Assembly (NCBI GenBank): GCA_903897925.1
Contig: CAIUDG010000080.1
Location: forward strand, 1 to 64,000
Source of the DNA: an uncultured beta proteobacterium
Lineage (GTDB): Bacteria; Pseudomonadota; Gammaproteobacteria; Burkholderiales; Burkholderiaceae_C
DNA: 64,000 nucleotides
Direction of reading: 5' to 3'
Positions within the stretch are counted from its first letter, which is position 1. Each line of letters opens with the position of its first letter. The notes under the pieces are model-generated. The model did not search any database. It had not been told where the DNA came from and was given only the letters and a program-made list of their open reading frames with translations. Shown here in pieces: positions 1 through 10,427 of the stretch. The position numbers and the translations under genes are program-made.

Positions 1-793
1 CGTCGCCCATTTGCTTCAGACCCAGCGAGACACGGTTCTTTTCGGTGTCGAACTTGAGGATCTTGGCGGTAATTTCCTGGCCAGCCTGCACCACTTCCGA
101 TGGGTGGCGCACGCGACGCCAAGCCATGTCGGTGATGTGCAGCAGACCGTCGATGCCGCCGAGGTCAACGAATGCACCGTATTCGGTGATGTTCTTGACC
201 ACGCCTTGCACCACAGAGCCTTCTTTGAGGGTGTGCATCAGCTTGGCGCGTTCTTCGCCCATGGACGCTTCCACCACAGCGCGGCGCGACAGCACCACGT
301 TGTTGCGCTTGCGGTCGAGCTTGATGACCTTGAATTCCAGGGTCTTGTTTTCGTACGGAGACAGGTCCTTGGTAGGACGGGTGTCGACCAGCGAACCGGG
401 CAGGAATGCGCGGATGCCGTTGACCAGAACGGTCAGGCCGCCCTTGACCTTGCCGCTGGTGGTGCCGGTAACGAATTCGCCCGATTCCAGGGCTTTTTCC
501 AGGCTCATCCAGGACGCCAGGCGCTTGGCCTTGTCGCGCGACAGGATGGTGTCGCCGTAACCGTTTTCGACGGAGTCGATGGCGACGGAAACAAAGTCGC
601 CAACTTGGACTTCGATTTCGCCCTTGTCGCTCTTGAATTCTTCGATTGGCACGTAGGCTTCGGACTTGAGTCCGGCGTTAACGACCACGAAGCTGTGCTC
701 GATGCGAACCACTTCAGCGGTGATAACTTCACCAGTGCGCATTTCCGAGCGTTGCAGGGATTCTTCAAATAGGGCTGCGAAAGATTCTGACAT
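1..793 (-). CDS. rpsA: 30S ribosomal protein S1, N-terminal part (runs off the window)
   Basis: The reading frame starts at the ATG at 793 and stays open to the window edge, giving about 264 residues of a protein normally near 560. The product begins [13 protein letters not shown] and shows successive S1/OB-fold repeats with the typical phrases NVVLSRR and GAFVDLGG(I/V)DGLLH. S1 helps mRNA bind to the 30S subunit during initiation. It is the last gene of the minus-strand gyrA-serC-pheA-tyrA-aroA-cmk group and lies about 170 bp downstream of the aroA-cmk stop, with a strong nested dyad in between. The identification is secure; only the C-terminal repeats are missing because of the window boundary. 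Confidence 0.96.
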   Translation of the reverse strand, partial: MSESFAALFEESLQRSEMRTGEVITAEVVRIEHSFVVVNAGLKSEAYVPIEEFKSDKGEIEVQVGDFVSVAIDSVENGYGDTILSRDKAKRLASWMSLEKALESGEFVTGTTSGKVKGGLTVLVNGIRAFLPGSLVDTRPTKDLSPYENKTLEFKVIKLDRKRNNVVLSRRAVVEASMGEERAKLMHTLKEGSVVQGVVKNITEYGAFVDLGGIDGLLHITDMAWRRVRHPSEVVQAGQEITAKILKFDTEKNRVSLGLKQMGD

Positions 794-902
794 TGCGTGT
801 GTGCGGTTTGGGCCGCAGAGTAAATCGCGGCTTGCGCCACGGGGTTAAGTTGTAGAACCCCAAGATCGGTGCGCTGCTGCGCGAAGTGAGCTTGGGGGCC
901 AC

Positions 903-951
903 GCAGCGCCTTACGGCGCTGCTTCTCTATAACAGCGCCGTAAGGCGCTGC
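903..951. repeat. Nested inverted repeat between aroA-cmk and rpsA
   Basis: Two 18-bp hairpins (904-921, CAGCGCC-TTAC-GGCGCTG; 933-950, CAGCGCC-GTAA-GGCGCTG) are exact reverse complements of each other. The whole segment therefore also folds as a 19-bp-arm hairpin (903-921 with 933-951) around an 11-nt loop. It sits 110-160 nt upstream of the rpsA start in the direction of transcription. There is no T-tract, so a simple intrinsic terminator is unlikely. It could be an RNA processing or leader element for rpsA, or a REP-like dispersed repeat. Confidence 0.7.
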
Positions 952-964
952 TTCCTGCAGTCTT

Positions 965-2962
965 TCAGGCGGACCGAAAAGACTGTTTGCCGCCCCACCA
1001 GTCCAACACGATATCAACACAGGCTTGCACGGTTAAATCGGAGTTGTCCAGGAGCTTGGCATCTTCTGCTGGCTTCAAGGGCGCAACGCTGCGGGAAGCA
1101 TCCCGTGCGTCGCGCGCCTCCAGGTCAGCGCGAAGAAGCGGGAGTGTAGCTGAAACGCCCTTTGAAATCAATTGCTTATAACGGCGTTCTGCTCGGCAGG
1201 CGGCGCTGGCGGTCAAAAACACCTTCAGCGGGGCGTTGGGAAAGATGATGCTGCCCATGTCGCGGCCGTCGGCGACCAGCCCGGGCAGTTGGCGGAAGTT
1301 GCGCTGGAAGTTGACCAGGGCTTCGCGCACCAGCGGGAAGGCCGACACTTTGGAGGCGTTCATGCCGGCTTCCTCGGTGCGGATGGCGTCACTGACGTCT
1401 TCCTGGGCCAGCAGGATGTGGCTGCCCTGGAAGTGGATGGGCAAGGTGCGCAAAAGATTGGCGATGTGTTCCTGGTTTGCCACTTCCAGCGCCAGGCCGG
1501 CGCGCGTGGCGGCCAGTCCGGTAATGCGGTAGAGCGAACCGGAGTCGAGAAAGTGGTAGCCCAGTTTTTCGGCCAGCACGGCGGCCAGCGTGCCCTTGCC
1601 GGAGGCGGTGGGGCCGTCGATGCAGAGCACCGGAATGGTTTGCGGCGTGGTCTGCACCACCGTGAACAAGGTCTCGAAATAGTCGGGGAAGGTCTTGCCG
1701 ACACATTTGGGGTCTTCAATGCGCACCGGCAGGCTGGCCGGGTTGAAGGCGGCCAGCGAAAAGCACATGGCAATTCGGTGGTCGTCGTAGGTGTGGATGC
1801 TGGCGGCTTTCCAGTCGGTCGCTGGCAGTGGTTCAATTTGCAGGAAATCGGCACCCTCGACAACCTGTGCGCCCAGCTTGCGCAGTTCGGTGGCCATGGC
1901 GGCAATGCGGTCGGTTTCCTTGACGCGCCAGCTGGCAATATTGCGCAGCGTGCTTGGGCCGTTGGCATACAGGGCCATTACGGCCAGCGTCATGGCGGCG
2001 TCGGGGATGTGGTTGCAGTCGAGGTCGATGGCTTTGAGCGGCCACTGGGCGCGGCAGACGTGCAGCCAGTTGGGCCCGCTGCTGATTTCGGCGCCCATTT
2101 GGCGGGCGGCGTCGATGAAGCGGATGTCGCCCTGGATCGAGTCGGCACCAACGCCCTGGATGCGGATGCCATGCGGCGCCTTGCTGGCAAGGGCGCCGAG
2201 CGCAATAAAGTAGCTGGCGCTGGAGGCGTCGGCTTCCACGTGCAGGCTGCCGGGCGAACGCAAGCGGCTGCCCGCGGCAATGGTGAAACGCTGCCAGCCC
2301 TGGCGTTGCACGGTGACGCCGAAGCGCTGCAGCAGGTTCAGGGTGATTTCAATATAGGGGCGCGAAATCAGTTCGCCGACCACTTCGATCACGATGTCGC
2401 TGCGGGCCACCAGCGGCAGCGCCATCAGCAGGGCGGTGAGGAACTGGCTCGACACATCGCCACGCACCTGAATCGGCTGATTCAGTTGCAGCGCCGGGCG
2501 GCCGATGCGCAGCGGCGGAAAGCCGTCGTTGCCAAGGTAGTCGATCTGGCAGCCGAGTTGGCGCAGGGCTTGCACCAGGTCGCCAATCGGGCGCTCGTGC
2601 ATGCGCGGGATGCCGCCAAGTTCGAAATCGCCGCCCAGCACGGCGAGTGCCGCTGTGAGCGGGCGCATGGCGGTGCCGGCGTTGCCCAGGAACAGTTTCG
2701 CCTGTTGCACCGGCAGCGCCGCGCCGAGTCCGCTGATGTGCACGGTGTTGCCTTCACGCGTGATGTGGCAACCCAGGGTCTGCAGCGAGTCGAGCATGAC
2801 GCGGGTGTCGTCGCTGTCGAGCAGGTCATGGATGGCGGTGACGCCTTCGCACAGGGCGGCCAGCAGCAGCACGCGGTTGGAGATGCTTTTGGAGCCGGGC
2901 AGCGTTACCGTGCCGTTGGCGGTTTGCAGCGGTGGCAGGTCGAGGTATTCGGTGGAAAACAT
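965..2962 (-). CDS. aroA-cmk: Bifunctional EPSP synthase / cytidylate kinase fusion (AroA-Cmk)
   Basis: One 665-residue frame contains two enzymes. Residues 1 to about 440 are 3-phosphoshikimate 1-carboxyvinyltransferase: PGSKSISNR near the start, the class I (glyphosate-sensitive type) segment [10 protein letters not shown], and RVKETDRI. This is the sixth shikimate pathway step. From about residue 443 follows cytidylate kinase, with P-loop [16 protein letters not shown] and the ADGRDMG segment, which phosphorylates CMP/dCMP. The junction ([17 protein letters not shown]) is short and has no stop or internal start, so this is a true fusion. It overlaps the tyrA stop by one base (TAATG), implying translational coupling. 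The same fusion is known from Comamonadaceae genomes. Confidence 0.95.
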   Translation of the reverse strand: MFSTEYLDLPPLQTANGTVTLPGSKSISNRVLLLAALCEGVTAIHDLLDSDDTRVMLDSLQTLGCHITREGNTVHISGLGAALPVQQAKLFLGNAGTAMRPLTAALAVLGGDFELGGIPRMHERPIGDLVQALRQLGCQIDYLGNDGFPPLRIGRPALQLNQPIQVRGDVSSQFLTALLMALPLVARSDIVIEVVGELISRPYIEITLNLLQRFGVTVQRQGWQRFTIAAGSRLRSPGSLHVEADASSASYFIALGALASKAPHGIRIQGVGADSIQGDIRFIDAARQMGAEISSGPNWLHVCRAQWPLKAIDLDCNHIPDAAMTLAVMALYANGPSTLRNIASWRVKETDRIAAMATELRKLGAQVVEGADFLQIEPLPATDWKAASIHTYDDHRIAMCFSLAAFNPASLPVRIEDPKCVGKTFPDYFETLFTVVQTTPQTIPVLCIDGPTASGKGTLAAVLAEKLGYHFLDSGSLYRITGLAATRAGLALEVANQEHIANLLRTLPIHFQGSHILLAQEDVSDAIRTEEAGMNASKVSAFPLVREALVNFQRNFRQLPGLVADGRDMGSIIFPNAPLKVFLTASAACRAERRYKQLISKGVSATLPLLRADLEARDARDASRSVAPLKPAEDAKLLDNSDLTVQACVDIVLDWWGGKQSFRSA

Positions 2963-3837
2963 TATTTATTGTGTTTGGTGTGCATGGTCCAGTGCGCGCG
3001 CGTCACACTGGCCTGGGTCACCAGGCCTTCCAGTGCCTCGGCATTGCCGCTGTCGATCATGACTTCCAGTGCCTGTAAATTGCGTTGGAAGATTTTGCTT
3101 TGGGCCAGCAGTTCTTCGCGGTTGGCCAGCATGATGTCACGCCAGACCTTGGGGTCACTGGCGGCAATGCGGGTGAAATCACGAAAGCCCGGGCCGGCCA
3201 GGGTCAGGTAATCCTTGCCCTGTGGCTGGCCGGAGATGGCGTTCATCAGGGCGAAGGCAATCAGGTGCGGCAGGTGGCTGACGGCCGCGAAGGCGGCATC
3301 GTGCTGCTCGGGCGTCATGGTGACCAGCTTGCAGCCCAGGCCGCTCCAGACCTTGATGGCTTGTTGCAGTTGTTCCGGCTTGGTGCGTTCGATCGGGGTC
3401 AGGATCACCTGTTTGCCGACGTAGAGGTCGACGTCGGCGTGTTCGACGCCCGACAGTTCCTTGCCGGTGATCGGGTGGCTCGGCACAAATACGCCGACGT
3501 TTTCGCGCAGCGCGCGGCGCGCGGCGTCGACCACATCGCGCTTGGTGGAGCCGACGTCCATGATCAGCACGTTCGGATTCACCAGGTGCTTGATGGCCTT
3601 GAAGGTCGATTCGGTGGCCGACACCGGCACCGCAATCAGCACGATATCGGCGCCTGACACCGCCAGCAGGGCCGACGGCGCCTCAATGTCAATCACGCCC
3701 ATCTGGCGTGCGCGCTCGGTAGTGCTGGGCGACTTGCTGTAACCCACCACCCGCTTGACCAGGCCAGCGCGCTTGAGCGCCAGGGCAAAGGAACTGCCCA
3801 TCAGGCCACATCCGATCAATCCAAGCTGTTCAAACAT
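2962..3837 (-). CDS. tyrA: Prephenate dehydrogenase
   Basis: A 291-residue protein with an N-terminal NAD(P)-binding Rossmann motif ([11 protein letters not shown]) and the prephenate dehydrogenase signature around [11 protein letters not shown], followed by the helical C-terminal dimerisation domain. It oxidatively decarboxylates prephenate to 4-hydroxyphenylpyruvate for tyrosine synthesis. There is no fused chorismate mutase or ACT domain; the mutase activity is supplied by the neighbouring pheA. It lies 23 bp after pheA and overlaps the aroA-cmk start by one base, so the three aromatic genes are probably one transcript. Confidence 0.94.
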   Translation of the reverse strand: MFEQLGLIGCGLMGSSFALALKRAGLVKRVVGYSKSPSTTERARQMGVIDIEAPSALLAVSGADIVLIAVPVSATESTFKAIKHLVNPNVLIMDVGSTKRDVVDAARRALRENVGVFVPSHPITGKELSGVEHADVDLYVGKQVILTPIERTKPEQLQQAIKVWSGLGCKLVTMTPEQHDAAFAAVSHLPHLIAFALMNAISGQPQGKDYLTLAGPGFRDFTRIAASDPKVWRDIMLANREELLAQSKIFQRNLQALEVMIDSGNAEALEGLVTQASVTRAHWTMHTKHNK

Positions 3838-3860
3838 AGGGTTCCCTGTGGAATGTGGTG

Positions 3861-4943
3861 TCAGTCAGCCAGTGGATAGGTACCCAGTACCTTGTAGAAC
3901 GCGCACAGGCTTTGCAGGTCGCGCAGGGCCGCAGCGACATGGGGCTGTGACGGGTGGCCTTGCAGGTCGATATAAAAATAGTATTCCCACTGGCCGGAGC
4001 GCGCCGGGCGCGATTCGAAGCGGCTCATGGAGACTCCGTGTTGCTTGAGTGGCACCAGCAGGTCGTGCACCGCACCGGGGCGGTTGGGAACCGATACCAC
4101 CAGGCTGATGCAGTCCTTGCCGGAGGCTTGCGGTGCCGGCATTACCGAGGGCAGGCAGACCATCACGAAGCGGGTGCGGTTGAAGGCCTCGTCCTGGATC
4201 GCTGGCGCCGCCGTGTGCAGGCCAAATTCGGCGCCGGCGCGTTCGCTGGCGATGCCGGCCCATTGCGGGTGGGTGCTGGCCAGGCGTGCCCCTTCGGCGT
4301 TGCTGGAGACGGCACGGCGTTCGGCGTCCGGCAGGTGGGTGCTGAGCCACTGCTGGCATTGGGCCAGTGCCTGCGGATGCGCCAGCACCACTTCGATGCC
4401 GTCCAGGGAGGCGCTCTGGCGCAATAGATGGTGGCGGACCACCAGGCTGATTTCGCCAACGATGTGCAGCGGCGAGTGGAGCAGCAGGTCGAGCGAGCGG
4501 GTGACCACGCCCTCAGTGCTGTTTTCTACCGGAATCACGCCAAACTCGGCGGCGCCCGAGGTGGCTGCGTGAAACACTTCGTCGAAATTGGTGCAGGGCA
4601 CATGCACGATGCTGGAGCCAAAGAAACGCTGGGCGGCTTCTTCGCTGAAGGTGCCCTTGGGGCCCAGGTAGGCAACACGCTGCGGTGCTTCCAGGGCGCG
4701 GCAGGCGGACATGATTTCACGCCAGATCAGGGCCAGGCTGGCGTCCTTGATCGGACCCTGGTTGGCTTGCTGCAGTCCGTGGATGACCTGGGCTTCACGT
4801 TCCGGGCGGAACACTGCCGAGCCTTCGACACGCTTGATTTCGCCGACCTCGTTGGCCAGCGCGGCGCGGCGGTTCAGGGCGGACAGCAGCTCCTGGTCAA
4901 CGGCGTCAATCAGGATACGCAGTTCGGGCAGGGTTTTGGCCAT
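3861..4943 (-). CDS. pheA: Bifunctional chorismate mutase / prephenate dehydratase (P-protein)
   Basis: The ATG at 4943 gives 360 residues, the usual size for a P-protein. A longer upstream extension is open but reads into serC and was discarded. Order of domains: AroQ-type chorismate mutase (about 1-85, beginning MAKTLPELRILIDAVD), prephenate dehydratase (about 95-270, with YLGPKGTFSEEA and the TRF motif in NRTRFVMV), and a C-terminal ACT domain with the ESRP motif that normally senses phenylalanine. It converts chorismate to phenylpyruvate. It follows serC by 8 bp and precedes tyrA by 23 bp. Confidence 0.95.
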   Translation of the reverse strand: MAKTLPELRILIDAVDQELLSALNRRAALANEVGEIKRVEGSAVFRPEREAQVIHGLQQANQGPIKDASLALIWREIMSACRALEAPQRVAYLGPKGTFSEEAAQRFFGSSIVHVPCTNFDEVFHAATSGAAEFGVIPVENSTEGVVTRSLDLLLHSPLHIVGEISLVVRHHLLRQSASLDGIEVVLAHPQALAQCQQWLSTHLPDAERRAVSSNAEGARLASTHPQWAGIASERAGAEFGLHTAAPAIQDEAFNRTRFVMVCLPSVMPAPQASGKDCISLVVSVPNRPGAVHDLLVPLKQHGVSMSRFESRPARSGQWEYYFYIDLQGHPSQPHVAAALRDLQSLCAFYKVLGTYPLAD

Positions 4944-4951
4944 GGAAATCC

Positions 4952-6079
4952 TTATCCGGGCGCGCGTTCGAATTCGCGCAGGTAGTCGGTGAGGGCCTGT
5001 ACGCCGGCCAACGGCATGGCGTTGTACAGGCTGGCACGCATGCCGCCCACCGATTTGTGTCCCTTGAGCTGCAGCAGGCCGCGCGCCTTGGCGCCGGCCA
5101 GGAAGGCCTCGTTGAGGGCTGCGTCGCGCAGGAAAAACGGCACGTTCATGCGCGAACGGCAGTCGGTGTGCACGGTGTTGTAGTACAGGCTGGACTGGTC
5201 GATGGTCTGGTACAGCAACTCGGCGCGCTGGCGTGCGCGTTGCTCCATGGCCGCGACGCCGCCTTGGCGCAGAATCCACTGGAAGGTCAGGCCAGCCATG
5301 TAGATGGCGTAGGTGGGCGGCGTGTTGTACATCGAGTGGTTGTCGGCCACGGTCTGGTAGTTGAAGGCGCTCGGGCAAATCGCCAGGGCGTGGCCGAGCA
5401 GGTCTTCGCGCACCACCACCAGGGTCAGGCCGGCTGGGCCGATGTTTTTCTGGGCACCGGCAAACGCCAGTCCGACCCGGCTCCAGTCGACCGGGCGCGA
5501 GGCCACGTGGGAAGAAAAGTCAACCACCAGTTCGGCGTCCGAACCGAGCGCCTTCAGGTCGGGCAACTGTGGGTATTCCACACCGTGGATGGTTTCATTG
5601 CTGCACACGTGCACATAACTGGCGCCCTGGCGCAGGTTCCAGCTGGCGGCGTCGGGAATGCGGGTGTAGCTGTCGGCTTTGGCGCTGGCGGCGGTATGCG
5701 CCAGGCAATATTTTTCGGCTTCTTTGCGCGACTTCTCGCTCCAGCTTCCGGTGACGACAAAGTCGGCCATGCCCTGGCCGGACGCGTCCTTGCGCAGGGC
5801 GCTGAGGTTGAGCGGAATGATGGCGTTTTCGGCCAGACCGCCGCCCTGCATGAACAGGATGCGGAACTGGGCCGGCACGGCCAGCACGGTGCGCAGGTCG
5901 GCCTCGGCGCGTTCGTAGATGGACTGGAATTCCTTGCCCCGGTGGCTCATTTCCATGACGCCCATGCCACAACGATTGCCGTTGGCATCGGGCCAGTCCA
6001 GCATTTCATCGGCGGCTTGCGCCAGCACTTCTTCCGGCATGGTGGCCGGACCGGCAGAAAAATTAAACGGGCGCGCCAT
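4952..6079 (-). CDS. serC: Phosphoserine aminotransferase
   Basis: A 375-residue class V aminotransferase. The N-terminus ([14 protein letters not shown]) and the PLP-lysine segment ([10 protein letters not shown]) are typical of SerC, as is the C-terminal [13 protein letters not shown]. It transaminates 3-phosphohydroxypyruvate to phosphoserine and also serves pyridoxal phosphate synthesis. Its ATG overlaps the gyrA stop by one base (TGATG) and pheA begins 8 bp downstream. The gyrA-serC-pheA order is common in betaproteobacteria. Confidence 0.96.
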   Translation of the reverse strand: MARPFNFSAGPATMPEEVLAQAADEMLDWPDANGNRCGMGVMEMSHRGKEFQSIYERAEADLRTVLAVPAQFRILFMQGGGLAENAIIPLNLSALRKDASGQGMADFVVTGSWSEKSRKEAEKYCLAHTAASAKADSYTRIPDAASWNLRQGASYVHVCSNETIHGVEYPQLPDLKALGSDAELVVDFSSHVASRPVDWSRVGLAFAGAQKNIGPAGLTLVVVREDLLGHALAICPSAFNYQTVADNHSMYNTPPTYAIYMAGLTFQWILRQGGVAAMEQRARQRAELLYQTIDQSSLYYNTVHTDCRSRMNVPFFLRDAALNEAFLAGAKARGLLQLKGHKSVGGMRASLYNAMPLAGVQALTDYLREFERAPG

Positions 6080-8721
6080 CAGGGGGTACCACTTTCCATG
6101 TTGCTGTCGCCGCTGTCTGCCTCCAGGTCCGCGCCGTTGGCGTCGTTTTCCACGATGCGCTGCAGGCCGCCGAGTTTGGAGCCTTCGTCCAGGCCGATCA
6201 GGGTTACGCCCTGGGTGGCACGGCCGAGTTCACGGATTTCGCTGACACGGGTGCGCACCAGCACGCCCTTGTCGGTGATGAGCATGATTTCGTCGTCGGC
6301 GTGCACCAGTGTGGCGGCGACCACCTTGCCGTTGCGCTCGCTTTGCTGGATCGCGATCATGCCTTTGGTGCCACGGCCGTGGCGGGTGTATTCGGTGATG
6401 CTGGTGCGCTTGCCGTAACCGTTTTCGGTGGCGGTCAGCACGCTTTGCTGTTCGTCTTCGGCGACCAGCATGGCGATCACGCCCTGGCCGTCTTCGAGCA
6501 TCATGCCGCGCACACCGCGGGCATTGCGGCCCATCGGGCGGACATCGTTTTCGTCAAAGCGCACGGCCTTGCCGCCGTCGGAGAACAGCATCACGTCGTG
6601 TTTGCCGTCGGTCAGGGCGGCGCCGATCAGGTAGTCGCCTTCGTCGAGGTCGACGGCAATGATGCCGGCCTTGCGCGGGTTGCTGAATTCGTCCAGCGCA
6701 GTCTTCTTCACGGTGCCCATGCTGGTGGCCATGAAGACATACTGGTCGGCCGGGAAGCTGCGCTTTTCACCGGTGAGTGCCAGCACCACGGTGATTTTTT
6801 CGCCTTCCTGTAGCGGGAACATGTTGACAATGGGGCGGCCGCGCGATCCGCGCGTGCCCTGTGGCACTTCCCAGACCTTGATCCAGTAGAGGCGGCCGCG
6901 GTTGGAGAAGCACAGGATGTAGTCGTGGGTGTTGGCCACGAACAGCTGATCGACCCAGTCGTCTTCCTTGGTGGCGGTGGCCTGTTTGCCACGGCCGCCG
7001 CGTTTCTGGGCCCGGTATTCGCCCAGCGGCTGGCTCTTGATGTAGCCGCTGTGGCTCATGGTCACGACCATGTCGGTGGGCGCAATCAGGTCTTCGGTGG
7101 AGAGGTCAAAGGAGCTGTGCTCGACCAGGCTGCGGCGCGCGCCGAGCTTGCTCTGACCGAATTCCTGCTTCACGTGGCCGAGTTCGTCGCCGATGATGGT
7201 GGAAACGCGTTCCGGGCGGGCCAGGATGTCGAGCAGGTCTTCGATCTCGCCCATGACTTCTTTGTACTCGGCGACGATCTTGTCCTGCTCCAAACCGGTC
7301 AGGCGCTGCAGACGCATCTGCAGGATTTCCTGGGCCTGGGTGTCGGACAGGCGGTACAGGCCGTCGTTGCCCATGCCGAACTCTTTTTCCAGACCGTCGG
7401 GACGGTAGTCGTCGGCATTCACCACGCCGCCGTCGGCGCGGCTGCGCGTCAGCATCTCGCGCACCAGCTGGCTGTCCCAGGGGCGGCGCATCAGTTCGGC
7501 CTTGGCCACCGGTGGCGTGGGGGCGTTGCGGATGATGGCGATGAAGTCGTCAATATTGGCCAGCGCCACGGCCAGGCCTTCGAGCACATGGCCGCGTTCG
7601 CGCGCCTTGCGCAGGTTGAACACGGTGCGGCGTGTGACCACTTCGCGGCGGTGGTTCAGGAAGACTTCGATCAGGTCCTTCAGGTTGCACAGCTTGGGCT
7701 GGCCGTTGACCAGCGCCACCATGTTGATGCCGAAGGTGTCCTGCAGCTGGGTTTGCTTGTACAGGTTGTTCAGCACCACTTCGGGCACTTCGCCGCGTTT
7801 GAGTTCGATTACCAGGCGCATGCCGGATTTGTCGGACTCGTCCTGGATGTGGCTGATGCCTTCGATTTTCTTTTCGTGCACCAGCTCGGCCATGCGCTCT
7901 TGCAGCGTCTTTTTGTTGACCTGGTAGGGCAGCTCGTCAACGATGATGGCCTGGCGCTGGCCACGGTCGATGTCTTCAAAGTGGCAGCGCGCGCGCATGA
8001 CCACCTTGCCGCGGCCGGTGCGGTAGCCGTCGCGCACGCCGTTGATGCCGTAGATGATGCCGGCGGTGGGAAAGTCGGGCGCCGGGATGATTTCCATCAG
8101 GTCGTCAATGCTGGCCTCGGGGTTGCGCAGCAGGTGCAGACAGGCGTCGACCACTTCATTCAGGTTGTGCGGCGGAATGTTGGTGGCCATGCCCACGGCA
8201 ATACCGCCCGAGCCATTCACCAGCAGATTGGGGATGCGGGTGGGCAGCACCAGCGGTTCTTTTTCCGAGCCGTCGTAGTTGGGGCCGAAGTCGACCGTTT
8301 CCTTGTCCAGATCGGCCAGCAGTTCGTGGGCAATCTTGGCCAGGCGGATTTCGGTGTATCGCATGGCCGCCGCGTTGTCGCCGTCGACCGAGCCGAAATT
8401 GCCCTGGCCGTCGACCAGCATGTGGCGCATGGAAAAGTCTTGTGCCATGCGCACGATGGTGTCGTACACCGACTGGTCACCGTGCGGGTGGTATTTACCG
8501 ATAACGTCACCGACGATACGGGCCGACTTTTTGTAGGCGCGGTTCCAGTCGTTGTTGAGCTCGTGCATGGCGAACAGCACGCGGCGGTGGACCGGCTTCA
8601 ACCCGTCCCGGGCGTCGGGCAGCGCACGGCCGACAATTACGCTCATGGCGTAATCGAGGTAGCTTCGGCGCATTTCCTCTTCAAGACTGATTGGCAGTGT
8701 TTCTTTGGCGAACTGGGTCAT
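6079..8721 (-). CDS. gyrA: DNA gyrase subunit A
   Basis: An 880-residue GyrA with the breakage-reunion domain (active-site Tyr in the AAAMRYTE segment), the coiled-coil region, and the C-terminal beta-pinwheel with the gyrase box QKRGGRGK. It introduces negative supercoils together with GyrB. The quinolone-resistance region reads [11 protein letters not shown], so the position equivalent to E. coli Ser83 is Gln and Ala84 is Ser, while Asp87 is kept. First gene of the minus-strand operon; serC overlaps its stop by one base. No strong Shine-Dalgarno is visible before the ATG. Confidence 0.97.
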   Translation of the reverse strand: MTQFAKETLPISLEEEMRRSYLDYAMSVIVGRALPDARDGLKPVHRRVLFAMHELNNDWNRAYKKSARIVGDVIGKYHPHGDQSVYDTIVRMAQDFSMRHMLVDGQGNFGSVDGDNAAAMRYTEIRLAKIAHELLADLDKETVDFGPNYDGSEKEPLVLPTRIPNLLVNGSGGIAVGMATNIPPHNLNEVVDACLHLLRNPEASIDDLMEIIPAPDFPTAGIIYGINGVRDGYRTGRGKVVMRARCHFEDIDRGQRQAIIVDELPYQVNKKTLQERMAELVHEKKIEGISHIQDESDKSGMRLVIELKRGEVPEVVLNNLYKQTQLQDTFGINMVALVNGQPKLCNLKDLIEVFLNHRREVVTRRTVFNLRKARERGHVLEGLAVALANIDDFIAIIRNAPTPPVAKAELMRRPWDSQLVREMLTRSRADGGVVNADDYRPDGLEKEFGMGNDGLYRLSDTQAQEILQMRLQRLTGLEQDKIVAEYKEVMGEIEDLLDILARPERVSTIIGDELGHVKQEFGQSKLGARRSLVEHSSFDLSTEDLIAPTDMVVTMSHSGYIKSQPLGEYRAQKRGGRGKQATATKEDDWVDQLFVANTHDYILCFSNRGRLYWIKVWEVPQGTRGSRGRPIVNMFPLQEGEKITVVLALTGEKRSFPADQYVFMATSMGTVKKTALDEFSNPRKAGIIAVDLDEGDYLIGAALTDGKHDVMLFSDGGKAVRFDENDVRPMGRNARGVRGMMLEDGQGVIAMLVAEDEQQSVLTATENGYGKRTSITEYTRHGRGTKGMIAIQQSERNGKVVAATLVHADDEIMLITDKGVLVRTRVSEIRELGRATQGVTLIGLDEGSKLGGLQRIVENDANGADLEADSGDSNMESGTP

Positions 8722-8945
8722 GGAAGGTGTTTGCTCGGTCGGGGGTCAACCTCGCATTCTACGATCCCCGCCATGTGGCATGGTAGCAACAGGTTTCCAG
8801 AGGCTCTCGGACGACTGACCAGAGGCAGACAGGGGTGTGGCTCTATGTGGCACAATGCGCCGGTTGATGAATCTGGCGCAAGGTAGTTTTGCTATTCGCT
8901 GAGTCGCAGCGGCGCTGACATTTGCCACCTAATCTAAGGAGAACC

Positions 8946-9632
8946 ATGAAACATTTCAATAAAGTTGCTGTCGTGATCGCAGCCGCTGCCCTGGCTACCG
9001 CAGCTGGCGCACAAGAAATCCACAACTGGACCAGCGCTAGCGGCGCGGTCTGGAAGAATGTTGACGGTCAATGCTGGCGTGATGCCAGCTGGACGCCTGC
9101 CACTGCAGCTGCTGGCTGTGGTGCTGCTGTTGCTCCTGCACCTGCCCCCATGGCCGCTGCACCTGCGCCCGCTCCGGTGATGGCCGCGCCGGCTCCGATG
9201 GTGGCTGCACCTGTTGCCGCTCCGGAGGCTGTTGTTCCCAAGGCTGTGCCGATGCCCGCTCCTGCAGCGCCTGCCGCCACCAAGGTGACCTACGCCGCCG
9301 ACGCTTACTTCGACACCGCCAAGGCAGTGCTGAAGCCTGAAGGCAAGGCCAAGTTGGATGACCTGGTCAGCAAAGTCAAGGGCATCAATCTGGAAGTCAT
9401 CATTGCCGTGGGTCACACCGACACCGTTGGCAAGTCTGGCAACGACAAGATCTCTATTGCCCGTGCTGAAGCTGTGAAGGCGTATCTGGTGTCCAAGGGC
9501 ATCGAAAAGAACCGCGTCTACACCGAAGGCAAGGCTGCCACCCAGCCCGTGGCTGACAACAAGACTGCCGAAGGCCGTGCCAAGAACCGCCGCGTTGAAA
9601 TCGAAGTGGTCGGTACCCGTACCGCCAACTAA
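8946..9632 (+). CDS. ompA: OmpA-family outer membrane protein, short form
   Basis: The ATG at 8946 follows AAGGAG at 8936-8941. The 228-residue product has a cleavable signal peptide (cut near residue 22, after GAQ), a short cysteine-containing segment (VDGQCWRD...AAGCGAA), a Pro/Ala-rich linker at about 55-110, and a C-terminal OmpA peptidoglycan-binding domain (HTDTVG ... NRRVEI). It lacks the eight-stranded barrel of E. coli OmpA, as do the short OmpA proteins common in betaproteobacteria. It probably tethers the outer envelope to murein. It is divergent from gyrA and ends just before a strong terminator. Confidence 0.9.
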   Translation: MKHFNKVAVVIAAAALATAAGAQEIHNWTSASGAVWKNVDGQCWRDASWTPATAAAGCGAAVAPAPAPMAAAPAPAPVMAAPAPMVAAPVAAPEAVVPKAVPMPAPAAPAATKVTYAADAYFDTAKAVLKPEGKAKLDDLVSKVKGINLEVIIAVGHTDTVGKSGNDKISIARAEAVKAYLVSKGIEKNRVYTEGKAATQPVADNKTAEGRAKNRRVEIEVVGTRTAN

Positions 9633-9650
9633 TCCAGCTTGCTGGATCGC

Positions 9651-9676
9651 AAAAAACCCGCTGCGGCGGGTTTTTT
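9651..9676. terminator. Intrinsic terminator after ompA
   Basis: A CCCGC-TGCG-GCGGG stem is flanked by six A and six T residues, 18 bp after the ompA stop. The symmetry would allow termination in both directions. Confidence 0.88.
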
Positions 9677-9694
9677 GTTGCCCATAATCCGTCT

Positions 9695-10423
9695 ATGACC
9701 GAAGCCATGAATTCCGACACCCTGAACGCAGACCCGGCCGAACTGGCCAAATTTTCCGAGCTGGCGCACCGCTGGTGGGACCTGGACAGCGAGTTCCGGC
9801 CCTTGCACATGCTCAATCCGCTGCGTCTGGAGTGGATTCAGAGCCTTTGCCCGGTGGCCGGTCTGAACACATTGGATGTTGGCTGCGGCGGCGGCATTCT
9901 TACCGATTCGCTGGCGCGCAGCGGCGCCCATGCCACCGGCATCGACCTCTCTACCAAAGCCCTGAAAATTGCCCAGTTGCATGCGCTGGAAGCGCAAACC
10001 CCGCACGTGCGCTACCGCGAAATCAGCGCCGAAGCCATGGCTGCCGAAGCGCCGGCCTCGTTTGATGTGGTGACCTGCATGGAAATGCTGGAGCACGTGC
10101 CGGACCCGGCCTCGGTGGTGCGTGCCTGCGCGACCCTGGTAAAACCCGGTGGCTGGGTGTTTTTCTCGACCCTGAACCGCAATCCCAAGTCCTACCTGCT
10201 GGCAGTGCTGGGCGCCGAATACCTGCTCAACATGCTGCCGCACGGCACCCATGAGTACAACAAGATGATTCGCCCGAGCGAACTCGCTGCTTACTGCCGT
10301 GCCGCCGGTCTGGATTTGCGCCAGACCCGTGGCATGCAGTACAACCCCTTGACCCAGCGCTACTGGCTCAGTGGCGACACCAGCGTCAACTACCTGGTTG
10401 CAACCCAGCGTCCATTGGCCTGA
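9695..10423 (+). CDS. ubiG: Ubiquinone biosynthesis O-methyltransferase
   Basis: A 242-residue class I SAM methyltransferase with motif [16 protein letters not shown], post-I acidic residue in ATGIDLS, and the UbiG-typical segments [10 protein letters not shown] and [14 protein letters not shown]. It carries out both O-methylations in ubiquinone synthesis at the inner membrane. An internal ATG at 9707 (MNSDTLN) is an alternative start. The gph ATG lies 4 bp after its stop, which fits the conserved ubiG-gph pair in this bacterial group. Confidence 0.95.
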   Translation: MTEAMNSDTLNADPAELAKFSELAHRWWDLDSEFRPLHMLNPLRLEWIQSLCPVAGLNTLDVGCGGGILTDSLARSGAHATGIDLSTKALKIAQLHALEAQTPHVRYREISAEAMAAEAPASFDVVTCMEMLEHVPDPASVVRACATLVKPGGWVFFSTLNRNPKSYLLAVLGAEYLLNMLPHGTHEYNKMIRPSELAAYCRAAGLDLRQTRGMQYNPLTQRYWLSGDTSVNYLVATQRPLA

Positions 10424-10427
10424 CCCG

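Noticed and set aside
1172-3211. A 679-codon plus-strand frame opposite aroA-cmk
   Set aside because: Shadow of the real minus-strand genes; its Gly/Gln/His-rich composition is typical of antisense high-GC sequence.
6925-8886. A 653-codon plus-strand frame opposite gyrA
   Set aside because: Antisense to a certain gene and without any recognisable domain.
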